From Endomychus coccineus (taxonomy: Eukaryota; Arthropoda; Insecta; Coleoptera; Endomychidae): a stretch of DNA of 64,000 nucleotides. Below are positions 24,691 to 37,627 of the stretch, piece after piece (position 1 is the stretch's first letter; each line of letters begins with the position of its first letter). The DNA is taken from positions 282,243,242 to 282,307,241 of the forward strand of contig OY294067.1 in assembly GCA_958510875.1 (NCBI GenBank), written 5' to 3'. The position numbers and the translations under genes are program-made. Under the pieces are notes generated by a model. The model searched no databases, was not told the DNA's origin, and was given only the letters and a program-made list of their open reading frames with translations.

Positions 24691-25710
24691 TGTATTTATA
24701 TAGTATTATAAAATGAATAAAAACATTAAATACCAAAATTTGACCCTGCATACTGATTTTCGGATCATATGATAGCTGTCAAGAAAAAATTTCCACTTAT
24801 TAATTTTGTTCGCCTAGCTTGGCAGGAGGAGAAAAATTTCCGAAAAATTTGAAGGTTGTCATTGGTAACTGTCGAAATGAAAGTGTGTTTGGCTTAGAAT
24901 GACAGGTGTGAAATTTTCACTCAAATCTTTTTCCCACATTTGCACGCACAAACAATTAATATGTAGTTTCTATGCACACTATTTGAAAGAAATACCTTGA
25001 TCAGGGGTTACTTTCGAGAAATGAGGAAATGTCCTGAACCTTTTCCGAAAATTTCCTGAAATCAACTGTACGTCACCATACCATTCCAGGGCTGGTGGAC
25101 GTGTTTGATTTTGTTGATTATGTCAATCATTGGCTTATATTTTAAGGTGATAATTTATTAATTTTAAATTAATTGTCTAGTAGGCACACTTCTTACATAA
25201 GAGCAATAAGGTGCGAAATTTCAACAGACACTGTTTTCGATGCGAGAATTTTATTGAGATAATAAATAAACCAGTTCGTACAGCAACTTATTTCGATAGT
25301 ATACTTCGACACACCAATTATTCATTCTCGGTATCAGAACACAATCTAAAGTGTTAAAATAGTGTTGAGCCATTATCGTTTGTCGTTAGTTTATATCTGC
25401 AGCTTAATCTCAGATCTTGAATACAACTCCGGGAATTCATCTAAAAAGTGTCTGTAAAAATCCCTTATGAGAAGGATAACTTTCGTGTTTGTTCATTCCA
25501 ATAATACCATCACATTTGTCATTTTCAAATCATCTTTTCATCCGAATCCGTTATCTACGCGTGAATCATTTGCAATTTGGCTAACAATCGGAACCACGTA
25601 GAAATGGGACCGTATAGAAAACGAACGAGTAACTAACATGGCGTTTCTCGTCGGACCGTCAAACATGTAGGTCTACTCGGGAGATAAAAACCAAATGGAA
25701 TCCGGGATTC
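24691..25710. other. No recognised gene
   Basis: Contains a patch rich in AAATTTTC/GAAAATTT words at 24790-25060, with the inverted match noted for 23818. Nothing codable was recognised. Confidence 0.4.
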
Positions 25711-26100
25711 CTAGCTGTCGCGTCTGTACATGCTAAGATTATGTCGATTTTTGCTGTCTTCATGGTATGCGAAGTATTTTCTTCTTTGAAACATACGTTC
25801 CCGGTAAAAGACAGTTTGATTCACATGGCATAACTGATTCTGATCTGAACTAGTCATCAATATTTCTTTTTGGCTAACTGAAGCACCATTTAAACAATGA
25901 TTTTTCCATCTTGAGAATTTCTGGAGCACTAATAAGATCTTTCGTTTTCCTGGTCCAGCAAATGTTAGAGGAACTGTGAAGTTAACCTTCATCTCAAAGG
26001 TAGAGATATAGTTGATTTGGTTCCTCCATATTTTTTTTTGATGAAAAATCACCTCACATCCTCTATGCGCCGCTGACAGAAGCTTGACTTCCGTTTCCAA
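25711..26100 (-). CDS. Unidentified 129-codon open frame
   Basis: The longest unassigned open frame in the region, uninterrupted and long for such AT-rich DNA. It contains FEMKVNFTVPLTF, GKRKILLVLQKFS, then NQLCHVNQTVFYRER and KYFAYHED. The spacing of a beta-strand-like segment, a Cys-x-Asn (CLNGAS) and a Cys-His-Val faintly recalls the start of an insect p53-type DNA-binding domain, but the diagnostic zinc ligands and RC-x-NH motif are not there. No splice context, promoter or second exon was identified. It may be a decayed exon, a captured gene fragment, or chance. Confidence 0.2.
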   Translation of the reverse strand: METEVKLLSAAHRGCEVIFHQKKIWRNQINYISTFEMKVNFTVPLTFAGPGKRKILLVLQKFSRWKNHCLNGASVSQKEILMTSSDQNQLCHVNQTVFYRERMFQRRKYFAYHEDSKNRHNLSMYRRDS

Positions 26101-27399
26101 AGTTGAGTAATCCAGTTTTTTTTATTTGCTTTGATAAACTAAACTTTCGGATAAACACATGTCCATAACTAAAGTGAATATCATTGGTAAATTTCAAATT
26201 GTATCACATATACTGTATATTCAATAATTGTTCTTGTTGTAGAGTACCAGAAAGTTTGTGTTTATGGTTTGGAATTCGGTGAAAATTAAATCAAGTGTTG
26301 ACGTTTTAGGAATTTCATGTCACGGGATATTCACGTTTTCGAGACTCTAACTTTATTCTGACGACTTAAAGAAAGTCCGAATTGATAAAATCAAAACGAA
26401 AATATTATGGAAATTCGCTAATTAGGTTGATGTTGCCAAATCATACTTAAAATAATTCGTAACGTCTCAACGTCATTAAATATAAATTGTCAGAGGGTAA
26501 TTTGTGCTTAAGATATGCGTAAAGTCGAACGGACGTTTGCCGGGGGCTTGACAAAGATTCGAGACGCAAACAACTTAATTGCATCACAGTAAAAAAGCAA
26601 TTATTATAACTTGACTGAATTAATTTTCCAAACACTTTTGGATGCAATTTGCGAAGATAAATTACTCATAATTATAGTGTTTGAGGAATTTTTATTTCTA
26701 AGAAACTGAACCTAACCGTATGTTCAAATTATATTAAATATCAACGTCAATTTGCAGTCGTTTCAAAACTAACTTTGAGCTGTAATTTAATTGAATGCTT
26801 GATGAATATAGAATTCGTCAGTGGGAAAATTCAGAAACGGCGCCTTTTTGAGAACTTTATGCATACAAATGAAGCCGACGAGATAATTCAATGACACTTT
26901 TCAACAATTACACAAGCCAACTTTTATACCATAAATGTTCAAATTTATCCATGCAACCGATCCAAAATGATACTCTGAAGAATTCTCTTCGGCCATATCT
27001 TGGACATTATAACTTACTACTTAGTTCTACTACATTAAAATTTAGCAACTCCTGTAGTACCGAGAAAGCTAGAAAAAAAGATTAGTAGAAATCGTAGTAC
27101 CAGAAAAACCATGAAGGAAAAAGCATTTTATATGGTTTTTGACTACAAAACGAAATGCTACTATAAGTGATGTCTTCTTACGTGCTAGTTCAGGAGTTTC
27201 CAGTATCATTGATGAACTCGGGGAAAACGTTAAGTTCAAGTGAAAAAAGCTGCCCATGGTAGGAAGACAACTGAAGAGCGAACCATATCGTTGGCATGTA
27301 CATGGTTGTAACATGGCATACATTGACACTCTTGATCCTTGGGAAAGCAAAAAAACCACGTAGTTTCAAAAGTTTTCAAATTCCCGTACTTTACGGAAA
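26101..27399. other. No recognised gene
   Basis: A minus-strand frame at 27069-27359 and the plus-strand text opposite it may be further 5' pieces of the jerky relic that follows, but no motif confirms this. The rest is AT-rich with nothing recognised. Confidence 0.4.
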
Positions 27400-28046
27400 T
27401 TCTGAGTCTGCTTGGATAACATTGATTATCTTCAATGATGTCGTTAGCCCTAAAAGATAAGTATATCTGAAGATAGTCTCATTCGGCCTAACGTTACACC
27501 CTTGAGCCAACCGCCGATGGATCAGATTGACAATACTGCATGATATATTTCTATCTATCTATCTTGACAAGTCTAAACATTTGAATGAGTTTCAAGCAAT
27601 ATAGCCATAAATGATGTGAAATTCATCTTGCGTTGGAACAAAATGGAAATGACAATAATAAAGAAATGTTGGAAAAACATTCTACTGGGTCTGAATGCGG
27701 AAGGCCTCGACGATAATATACCTCAAACTACTAATTATCAAGAAATTATTAAACACAATGAAGTTATGGAAACCAATATACACACCTCTTACACAAGATT
27801 GATTCTTAACAAGACTACATCAGTATTATAGATATTTACGAATGAAACAAAGATAGCGGTGGTGACAATGGGGAAATAGAGATGAAACGGATGATAACAC
27901 TACAGATAGAACCAATAATACAGAAGCAATTCAAATTTTCAATAGAAGTGTAGAATGTATTCAACGAAATAATGCTACGTTAGAAGATATTCAAGCTCTT
28001 GAAAAATTGTGTGGGAAAGCTACCATATTCTCAAGTAAACAAACTT
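27400..28046 (+). pseudogene. Pogo/jerky-type (Tigger) transposase C-terminal relic
   Basis: Plus-strand pieces follow the end of a DDE_1 transposase. RPNVTPLSQPPMDQ at 27484-27525 matches the conserved segment just before the last catalytic acid. Next comes DVKFILRWNKMEMTIIKKCW near 27614-27675, which corresponds to the W...STIKKCW block in jerky/CENP-B-like proteins. TNYQEIIKHNEV follows near 27730-27768, and the tail TEAIQIFNRSVECIQ...LEDIQALEKLC lies near 27919-28016. Stops and shifts separate the pieces, and the DNA-binding half is missing. It abuts the IS630-like relic starting at 28097, which lies on the other strand. Confidence 0.7.
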
Positions 28047-28096
28047 GATGATATGTGGTGGTATGTGATATGTATACATATATGTAAGTCAATCTA

Positions 28097-28480
28097 CAGA
28101 GTGTTCCATATCAGATGAGCCACCCCGTATATTTCTTATCCCATAGTGAGTGGAAAAATCTCCCGAAACACGTCGAATAATTTTGTTTGGAGGGCATCTT
28201 TTGACGTATATTTGAGGCTTGAACATAGAGATCTCTTGACTGAAAACCGTCTCTAACATGGTTCAGCATAATTGGAGTTATTTGACGACACTCATTTACA
28301 ATTCGTTGGCGTAGTTCGTCCAAATTTTCAGGCTGAGTCACAAAAATCTTGGACTTGAGATGTCCCCACAAGAAGAAGTCCAGAGGGCTCAGGCCAGGAG
28401 ATCGGGCAGGCCACTCCATAGGACCTCTTCTTCCATTCCAACGACCAGTGTGTTGAACTCATCGGAATAAACGACATTTT
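28097..28480 (-). pseudogene. IS630/mariner-like transposase C-terminal fragment with one inverted end
   Basis: On the minus strand the block GRWNGRRGPMEWPARSPG followed by LSPLDFFLWGHLKSK is the last part of the DDE/D catalytic core of a Tc1/mariner-IS630 transposase. It is followed by LDELRQRIVNECRQITP and a tail running to WDKKYTGWLI. The frame ends inside the terminal repeat CAGAGTGTTCCATATCAGAT, which starts at 28097 after a TA. The opposite end and the N-terminal two thirds were not found, so this is a one-ended relic. The 102-codon frame starting at 28419 is open, but the flanking part (28420-28480) is shifted. Confidence 0.82.
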
Positions 28481-28717
28481 GAATTAACTCAAGGTTAAGC
28501 GAGATGTTTCACAAAATATTCAAAAATCCAAAGCCGCGTGCATAGAATCGTCGGCTGATAAGAGGATGACCGTGTCCCTTTTCACGCCGTCTCATCGTAT
28601 AGAGCAGTTTCTCAAATTACTCTTATCCCGGACCATCAATTTTAGACACCAGTTAAAATTCATTGGATTACAAGGTCAAATACCTTAAAATCTAAATAAA
28701 AAATTTGAGAAGGTAAA

Positions 28718-29160
28718 TTATAAAGCCGACCGACTTGAAGCTTGGTAGGTAGGTTCTTTAGACGATGTAGACCCCCACTGAGAATGGATTGTTCGAAACT
28801 CAATCTCAAACGGGGTAAAAAGGATCAGATCTATTTTGACATATCTGATAGATGAAATAATCACGTACAATTTACATGACAGACAGATCCACAGATTAAT
28901 TAATGAATCATTATCACAGTTCAGACTGTCTATGCCAGACAGCTGATACATTGACTTTCACATAATGTCCGTGATAGACCATCCCATAACATAGATATCC
29001 CCCAAATAAATTTTCACATGACGTAAAGTATAATTTTAAGTCTTTCTACGCCTTGAGCTTTTTCTACTCTTTTGAAATATTATGTATCAAGCCTTGAAAG
29101 TTAAGGAATGACATTGCGGCGACGGAGCCGACGTTTCGCTCTACGGGTATAAGCTGTTTC
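28718..29160 (-). repeat. Dispersed repeat family R, copy 1
   Basis: Shares its whole length with 42920-43345 (same orientation) and most of it with 62395-62745 (opposite orientation). Landmarks are the CTACC-AA-CTTCAAG end, CATGACAGACAG, ACAGCTGATACATTGAC, ATAATGTCCGTGA, CCATAACAT and the ATTGCGGCGACGGA block. Its end resembles, from memory, the 3' tail of a very common insect retroelement. No coding capacity. Confidence 0.8.
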
Positions 29161-29316
29161 TGCCGACGTATCCCGCAGACAACAGCTGCTGAAAATATGT
29201 CTTACATTTTTTAAAATTAAATACAAAAATATTATTTTGGCTACTTTTACAGTATTTCGAATCACTTTTTGTAGGAAGATCAACCAATTCAGTTATGTGA
29301 GCCGAAATAGTGAATA

Positions 29317-29820
29317 CTACCAACTTAACTATTTTTCCATACTGCGATCCTTATGAAATTTGGGGAAATCTGATCTCAAAAAGTTGGGGATACTAATGTC
29401 GGGTGTTTAATCATGTTAAATCTGATTTTATAGTGTATTTATCTAAGGGATGGCCAAAATTCAGGGCTTCGGAACGCTGCAACATGTTTCCTCAGCGTCC
29501 GAGGCGAAAACTAATGGTAGGATCGAATTTCTCATCCATGAGAGTATATTATGACGCAGTTATATCGGAATCGTTGAGAGCGACCAAAATTCACTATTTT
29601 TCTATACCCCCTTATGAAATTTGGGGAAATAGGGAAAATTCCCGAAGGTTAATGCAACTGACGGGACTTGTTCTATCTGATCTCAGAAGGTTGTGGATAC
29701 CAATTTCGGCTGTATTAATCATGTTAAATCCGAGTTGATAGTGTATTTATCTTAGGGATAGCCAACATTCAGGGTTTCGGGGCGTTGCAACATGGCTCCT
29801 CAACGTCTGAGATGAAAAAT
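29317..29820. repeat. Two-copy tandem duplication, period about 260-308 bp
   Basis: Unit 1 (about 29317-29512) and unit 2 (about 29577-29820) share TTATGAAATTTGGGGAAAT, then AATCATGTTAAATC, TAGTGTATTTATCT-AGGGAT, and CA-CGTC-GAG near their ends. The second copy has a 48-bp insertion. A 111-codon frame at 29403-29738 spans both units and is not a gene. Confidence 0.75.
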
Positions 29821-32416
29821 ATTTTCATATACATACGAATATTTGGCCTTTAATTTGGGCATAATTGATACGATGAATGTTAGAAAATTTTCAATCGGTG
29901 GTTAATAATTATTCTATCATGATAATTTTGAAATCATCACATAGCAATTTATTTTGCATAGCATGATAAAAGATGATATAATCTCGAGCAATTCGTTTCT
30001 GATATCATAATTTGGAATAGGTTCTATCAGCATTTACTTGTTTTATATATCTTATTGGAATATGTAACATTACCAAATGTTGGCCAATACGATAAGTTAA
30101 GATATTTGGGAACTGTTTCTCAGCAAAGTCCAAGCCTCAACCACATAGTTAAAGTATATAAATCTTGTCATACGTTTAAACACTAAATCAAATCAATTTC
30201 TTCTGTGTTTGACAGTAGGGGTTTCCAGTTATATTATAAAAACGATGTCAAAAGAGTCATACGAGCTACGATTATACGAAATCTAGAATTAAGAATGTTT
30301 GGAAAAATCCTACCTTCGCTTAGAACTTCTTCCAAGAGTGAAATATTCGGAGCTTTCAATTCACATGAAGTCTAACATTTTTTTGAATATTATAAGTTTC
30401 TCATAGAAGGCTTTACATTTCTCACTCCGTTTTGAGAACCGTTTTGACATGTTATGTTTTAATAACTGCAAATTTGTCGTCTCGAACAGAGCAATATTTG
30501 TAAAGAAAAATAAACAGACTTAACATTTATATCGTATCATCAGAATTCACAAATACACCCCTTTAGCCTGGCCATTTTGAATACATAACGAGTTGCTCGG
30601 GGTGCATATTTTATTTTGAATAAACTGGATTAACTCCGTTAAGATAAGCTTTACTTTAACTGAGGCATTCGGTACAAAATTTAGAGTCTTATGTAAATAA
30701 CTTCGTTTTATAATAACCGGATATTCATTCATCGTAATTTGTGCATTCAGTAAGTATGAACAGACATAAAAAAGAATAACAAGATTATCATCAAGGCGCG
30801 TTTAAAATTTAGTATGTTTACACGAGCTAATTACGACACCCTCTTACGCGAAAAAACTTGGGATCATAATTTTAAAAAGAGGGAAACTTTTCTATTACCC
30901 GATCAATTTTATATTTTACACTTGACTCCAAACTGGAACTAACACAAGAACTTTTGATATATATTGTTGACTTAAATGAAAACCGCAATACCCATTATTA
31001 GTTAAGCAATTTATTTGAAAACTTCACATGAGATGTACATCGATATATCGAAGTAATGATTCAGTAGGTAATGAGTTGCACCACCGTCCACCGAAGGAAA
31101 ACTAAAGTTGAGCTACTACCAAATCATATTGCACGCCAAACTACCAACAGCTAGTTACAAATTCTTTCGTTCCCCACGGTAAATCTTACCCTTCTTCGTC
31201 CATCAAATGCACAATTAGTATTATTTCATTCCATTCCAATAAATATTCCCACTCAATACAGAAGTAATAATAAATAAATAATTAGAATACATCAAGTTGT
31301 CTAAAAAAGACGAGGAAAAGTGTTATGTGAAATCGAACCTAGAAGAATTCGAAACGACATCTTTTTTATAGATAATCCGTAACTGAATAAAATATAGGGA
31401 ACGGGACTATTATCCACAAAACAGCTATAGCTCCATACCTTATAAATAAAATTATTTTTGGATAGAAAGTAATAAATCAAAGCCTTCGGCGAGAATCAAT
31501 GACCCCTTAGATAAGTCTAAATGCTCTCGAAGTGCCAGTAAAAAGCAATGCTGTTGCGTAGGATATGAGTGCCAGGAAAAGAGTATAATTGAGGATTTCA
31601 GGCCTATTCTGGCCACACAGGAAGCATGAGGGATTGGTTCGAAAGGAGAAGATAGGTATTGAGAGAGAGTTTACTGATTCTGGATTCGTTTGATCAAGTG
31701 TATAATGCTTAGAACAAATAGTCTAGGGACGTTCGTAAAGATGAAATGTTGCAGCAGGAGTTCTGAATTCTGGGTTTTGAAGCTGACTGATGCAAGCGTC
31801 GAGAAATTCAAATTTTCAGGATCTTACAGCGACGGGAAAATCAATCTAACAGAGAAATCGGAATGTGCAAAAACCCTGGTCGAGGTATTCAAAAAATTTC
31901 TTGTAGTGGTCACCAATCGTAGTAGTAGTGTCCGTTTCCGATTAATCGATCTCGTCGGGGTCACCAATTGTAGTGGTTGGATTCCACTACAGTTATTTGT
32001 ATTGCTGGTTCCAGTTGTTATTAAATAATAAAATATAAATTGGGGTTATATGTACATCTCAATCGAATTAATTGTAAATATAAAATCAACAATTTGTTGT
32101 CGTAACCAAGACTTACTAAGATAATACCACAGATACTTCCCTTCCCAAATCAAAACTTAGAATAGTCAGAGAGAAAAACTTCAGTTTTCTTCTGTCGTAG
32201 TGGGAAACATGATTGATTCATAGAAATGAGGGTGTTATTATAAACTTTTGTAATAATAGTAATTAAGTTGTCAAATCAGATTGATGGATGTTGTGAAATT
32301 TAATTTAGAAATGATGTTAATTTTGAAATGAACGTTCAGTTCAAAAGAAGTTTTAATTGAATTATGGAATATAAAAGTTTCGAGAGATAGATAATAACAG
32401 TTAGTTCCATTTTATT
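29821..32416. other. No recognised gene
   Basis: AT-rich. The frame at 31690-32028 (+, 112 codons) includes an internal duplication of GGTCACCAAT-GTAGT (about 31906 and 31960) and has no recognised similarity. Nothing else stands out. Confidence 0.4.
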
Positions 32417-33103
32417 GGTATTCTAGTTCTTTAATATGACTAAAAATAAAATAAGACTTCTCTTTTTGACGTTTCGATAATATATTTTAATCTTTATCAA
32501 TAATTTTTATGTTAATTAGTGTTGTCATCCATGTAATTTAGAAAAAAAAGATAACTTTGATTAATGAAATGCGTCTGCAGCCGACTTGTGTTTTGAAATC
32601 CAATTAAAACTCCAGAAAACATGGGATCGGTTGTTTGTAAAAGAGTAATGTATGATTAATTATCAAATTCATGTACTTGAAATGGATTGAATCAAGCTAA
32701 TTAAATACCTAAGATACTATTTTCTATGATTTAACAAATTTAAATATCTATGACTATTTTATGGATTAGCTATTCCATAATTTACATTTGATTTATATTA
32801 ATAACTAATCAAGTTTAAGATAACTCTATGGAATTTAATTTAAAATCTGTCAATGTCATAAATGTAACAATGTCAGATCATACATTATCTTTTTAGGTTT
32901 AATTAAATAGACAATAGAAAGTCGTAATTCAAAATATTTGAATTTGGTTAAGTTTGAATCAGATTATTATAAAGTTTAAAAAGATTAGAATTAATTTTAT
33001 CTTTAATTTGGATACTTTCTAATATCAAACGTTTATCATTATTCTTTTCAATATTCAACATTTTTGTATTGTCGTAGTTAAATGAATGGTTTGGGTTAAT
33101 ATA
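32417..33103. repeat. Dispersed ~680 bp repeat, copy B
   Basis: Full-length partner of 13294-13964 in the same orientation. It differs by point changes and small indels, for example about 30 extra bases near 32815-32845. The hammerhead-like stem seen in copy A is weaker here. Confidence 0.82.
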
Positions 33104-36100
33104 CTATAAATTATACATAATAACTATATATGGCGAATATATTACTTTGACATTAATTATTACTGAGATAAGTTGATTCAAATCAGAATTGTTCAAGTTT
33201 ATGAAGATTGAAACGTAACGTGAGAACCCCATTTATCAAATATAACGTTGAATGAAGAATCAAAATCGAGAAGCAGTAAAACCTCTGAACTGAATCGCAA
33301 ATAAACCCTTATGAGTTATCGCATATACGAATGATTTATTTTTGCGGAGATTCAATTTGCACTGGATTAAAAGTACGCCCATATTTTGGGTTGTAATCTG
33401 TTGTGGAACAAGGATGATGCAATTTAGATCTAGCTTCACTACTACGTTCTCCCCAGAGACACATAAAATGGTTAAATTATACACTGTACGAATGATAAGG
33501 GCAGTAAATTCAAGGATTTTTGAATTAAAACCATATTATTTTACTCAGTTACTAATTGCTGTAACGTGGTGGGGAAATTCCATGTTCAACACTTTCATTT
33601 TTGTTTCGGAATCCAGCTCCATCTGGAGTGTACATATCTGTACTCTTTCAACTGAATGCAAAGTATTGGCGGATTTCAGAATGAAAATTATTGGAATGTT
33701 TGTGAGTTAACGTAATTATTTTCGGATGAAATGTTTGAAAGTTGAGAAAATAAATGATTCGAATTGTCGATTGATGCCATTATCGATTCGTTAACCTGAA
33801 CAGGAATATGTCCCAGAATTTCAAAATTACAAAACTACATAACGAATTATTGCTTAATTGTGCCGGAAACTGTTTGCAGGGGTATAATAGAATAACTATT
33901 TTACTTTTCATACAAAAATAAGAGTTTGGTGAAAGCGTTTCATCGATGTTGTCGACTTCTTCATAACGTTTGAAGTTTTTGGAAGAGTTTTTATTTAGTT
34001 AATAATGTAGATAGCGTTAGACAATTTAGTCTCTCTAACTATTGGTGGAATTATCTAAAACCTCTATAGAATAATCGTTCGTAACATTACAAACTTACTC
34101 GTTCAGCTGAAGCGCTCGAGAGAGCGAAACAGCTGCCAGAACTATTAGTTGTATTGTTGGTCTAGAGAAACCTTACCATTATTATGTATCTGGTAAAAGC
34201 TAAAAGGAGATCCATCAATTTCTCAATTATTTAAAAATAATTGAGCTACATATTTCAACTTTGATTTGTAAATTTTTATAAAATATCATTTAAATATAGA
34301 CAATTCCAATAGAAGGCCGGAAAAATTGAGAAATTGATCAAATATAGAGTGAAAATTTCTCACAGGTTGTACAATTGACTTTAAACATTCAGAGCTCGAA
34401 AAAACATGAAGATAAGCCCATTACTAAAACATGTCCAGGCAAGTAAAAAGGTAGGTAATTTTTACAGTTAATGTTGTTGCATCTTAAAATAAACGTACAA
34501 ATAAGCTACGTGTTAACCTTGGAGGTAATATCACAAACAAAAACGAAACCGAATGATATTGAAAAAGAAAGATATTAAAAGATTATCGATTGGCAGTCTG
34601 ACATACATCTTCCTAAAATCATTTGAAGTTGCAAATTTTGTTAGCCCCAATTTTGTATTTAGCGGGAAAATTTCGGATCTAAAAGCAATTTTCTATACTT
34701 TAAATCGTATTACCGCACCCTGTGCCCAATTCCGCATCGTCCATAAAATTGGCGGCATGATAGGAGAGTAGAATGAAAAGATTCCTTGGAAATTGATTTC
34801 TTGGTTTAGTTTCAATGTCGTCAAGAAGAATTCTTCCATTGTGATTATTCAACTTCAAATTATTACTAACTTTATTTACCTATGATTTCTTGTTTCCAAA
34901 AATTTTGATATCGTCGACTCACTCTTGAATCAATGTAATTGATGATTCAAAAGGCAATTTCGTACTAAATAAATATTCATGAGATAATATAACGCTTACC
35001 ATATTTATCAATATCTTGGTCAACATACTGCATATGGGAATGTTTTCTCAAAATTACCATTCAACATTTATATGTGGATCGTATTTCAGAAGTTTACTGC
35101 TGTTTAGAATATTATACATCCTAATATATTTCTGTAATGAACGTATTATATGCAGTCAAAATAAACATGTTGTTCTGAGTAGTTATTCTTGAAGCACACA
35201 ATAGTGTAATGTATGTAAATATAAAAGATGAAATACCATACTATACGTCTTACCACATTAAAATTTGATTCATATTCATTACATTGAGTTGAGTACACAT
35301 AAAATCGACAGTAATGCAGTACCTAGTTTTGTTTCAACAACAACATTATACAGAATATATTTTTATAAGTATGTATTATACATTTTCCAGACTATATTGT
35401 AACTCCAGAACGTGGAATATAATGAAACTTTTTACAAAAATGGCATTATATCGAGAATAAATTCAAGGTTTACGTCTCGACCCAATACACACAGAATGAG
35501 TGATGACAATAGGATTAGATTAAGCAGACATTTTCAAAAGATCGGCTGCTATGGAAGTATCCATATATCTGCTAGAAATATTATTTTACTTTTGATATTA
35601 GATCAAAGAAGATTAATTTGACAATATGTTGTATTCCATTCTCCTCTATTCTGTGAAATGTGCTACTCGAGTTTGCATACTCAAGCCTTTTCAGGAACGT
35701 CAAGAATTGGGATGTAGGCGTGAGAAGTATGTCTGGAGGGCGAAGGTGGCTCCTGGGAGAGTTCATTACCCCAGCAGTTGCCTAATTGAGATCTATGTAG
35801 GATACGATGTGGTGACCTGGAGAAGAACTGCTTAATAATGCTCAAAACATTTGGCATTCAGAATTATCTAAGATTCCAATCACGAATCAAACAAAATGTA
35901 CGTTTGACCCTTCTAGAAATGAAGTCAGAGATTACAGCACGATGATGAATAACAAAATGAACATTGTTCGCACATTTGATATGTTCAGTAGACAATTAGA
36001 CATGTAATGTCATTTGCTTCTATGTTGTTACATCCAGTCTCGAGCATGACAATATCGTCGTGGTTATCTGATTATACAGTAATAAACGGTACTCAATCTT

Positions 36101-37424
36101 TGAATACCAATCCTATATTTCAATGAGATATCACGTGTACATGGAATTATCATTCATAATAAATTATGTTTAGACGGCGAAGTCTCGCTTCTAAGGTACT
36201 TCGTTAAATATGTTTCCCAATACACTTGATGAAGTTCCTCGAAAGCCCATAATACAATTGAAAGGTGAATCTCTGGTCGATTCTCGTACAGAGGGTTCTA
36301 TATAATAATATATTCTCGAAACCGTAATAGTCAATAGCAGATAATGAATATACAGTGGTATAGTTGGTATATGGGAACTTGTTTGGAATGGGCTTTGTGT
36401 TAAAGATATTCATACTAAATAATCCCGTTGTAAAGCCAAATGACAACGTGAACCGGTAGCATCGTATTCGCCAGGAAAACGTAATAACAGCCCGTCTAAT
36501 TTATAGCTGAACATCCGGTTACCTAGAGGCGGGCATAAAAGGAGCATTGTGCTATATTCCCCTTGGGGTTATTTTCGCTTAAATTCCAGACGGTAATTCG
36601 TTTTGCAGTGAAAGCTGGTTTTCTACAAGTATAGTTCGACAAATGTATACCCGTCTTCAGAAAAAGTATAATGGTGCTATCGAGTAGATTTTGCAATTTG
36701 TTTCTTTATTTGATATACTGAGGCATATGCATATTCTGCATATTTTAACGGGATGTTCTTTCAGTATTCACGAGCAGCTATTGGTGAAATATAAAGTAAA
36801 GCTTTCATTTACAAAACGGTCTTTTTATATCTGCCAGCAGGTGAATCACACAATGTAAACTTTTCAACTGTAATGAATTCGGTAACGGAATATTTTATTA
36901 ACAAAATTCAGAATCATCTATCTTGATTTTTAATTAACCATTCATACAATTTCAATGCTTGAATTCATGTTTTCTTGAATGTAATGGATATAACTTGTGA
37001 CATTTCTTTTACAATGTTACCTGAATAGAAATGAAACGTTTCAAGTTGTCTCAAAGTGGCAGGTTTTAAAAAACCTGAAATTATAAAGAGTTTTACAAAG
37101 AATATTAAGTTGTACATTGTTGTTATAAATTATTATAAAACTCAAAGTTCTGATGGTGAAAACATCATTGGCATAACAAAGGTTGTAGAAACCCCGAAGC
37201 AAACTATTGTTATGCCCCTCTACACTAGAAGAAATAAAAGATTGTGATCGAGGAGGACCAAAAAAAAACTTTGTGTTTTAGTGGAAATGATAGCTGCAAT
37301 TACTGAATGAAATAAAAAAAAACGTGTGGCACTCGGGGACTGCCGCGGTGAAGCTATTGCATAGCATTTTTTCTCAACTTATGCAATTATAATTATTTAT
37401 TTATTTTTAATTTATGCAGTATTT
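33104..37424. other. No recognised gene
   Basis: The longest frame (33342-33710 +, 122 codons) is overlapped by a minus-strand frame and shows no motif. Short frames at 34553-34771, 35412-35835 and 37056-37247 are likewise unassigned. GGGCATAAAAGGAGC at about 36533 looks like a TATA box but no gene follows. GC-rich CGTGTGGCACTCGGGGACTG at 37322-37341 may belong to the end of the Helentron upstream on the minus strand. Confidence 0.4.
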
Positions 37425-37474
37425 TTTTTCTTTGATATTAATTCAAGTTTTTTCTTTGATATTAATTCAAGTTA
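37425..37474. repeat. Short tandem duplication, 24-bp period
   Basis: CTTTGATATTAATTCAAGTT occurs twice, starting at 37430 and 37454. Confidence 0.9.
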
Positions 37475-37627
37475 CACTTTTTGTGCGTGGTGACCGATAA
37501 GAAAACAATTTTTTTTCTTTTATTGAATAAATGAGAAGTTAATATCGTTTAAAATATTTTAATTATCTTACAATACATGTAGGTTATTCAGGAATTTGTT
37601 ATCATTGAAACTATAGGTTTATGGTAA

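Noticed and set aside
29403..29738. 111-codon open frame (+)
   Set aside because: It spans two units of a non-coding tandem duplication.
31690..32028. 112-codon frame considered as a retrotransposon gag or LTR region
   Set aside because: No zinc knuckle, primer-binding site or paired LTR was found; only a short internal direct repeat.
33342..33710. 122-codon open frame (+)
   Set aside because: A minus-strand frame overlaps it, no motif seen, no splice or promoter context; insufficient to call a gene.
36525..36560. TATA-box-like GGGCATAAAAGGAGC
   Set aside because: No open frame, splice signal or conserved product downstream.
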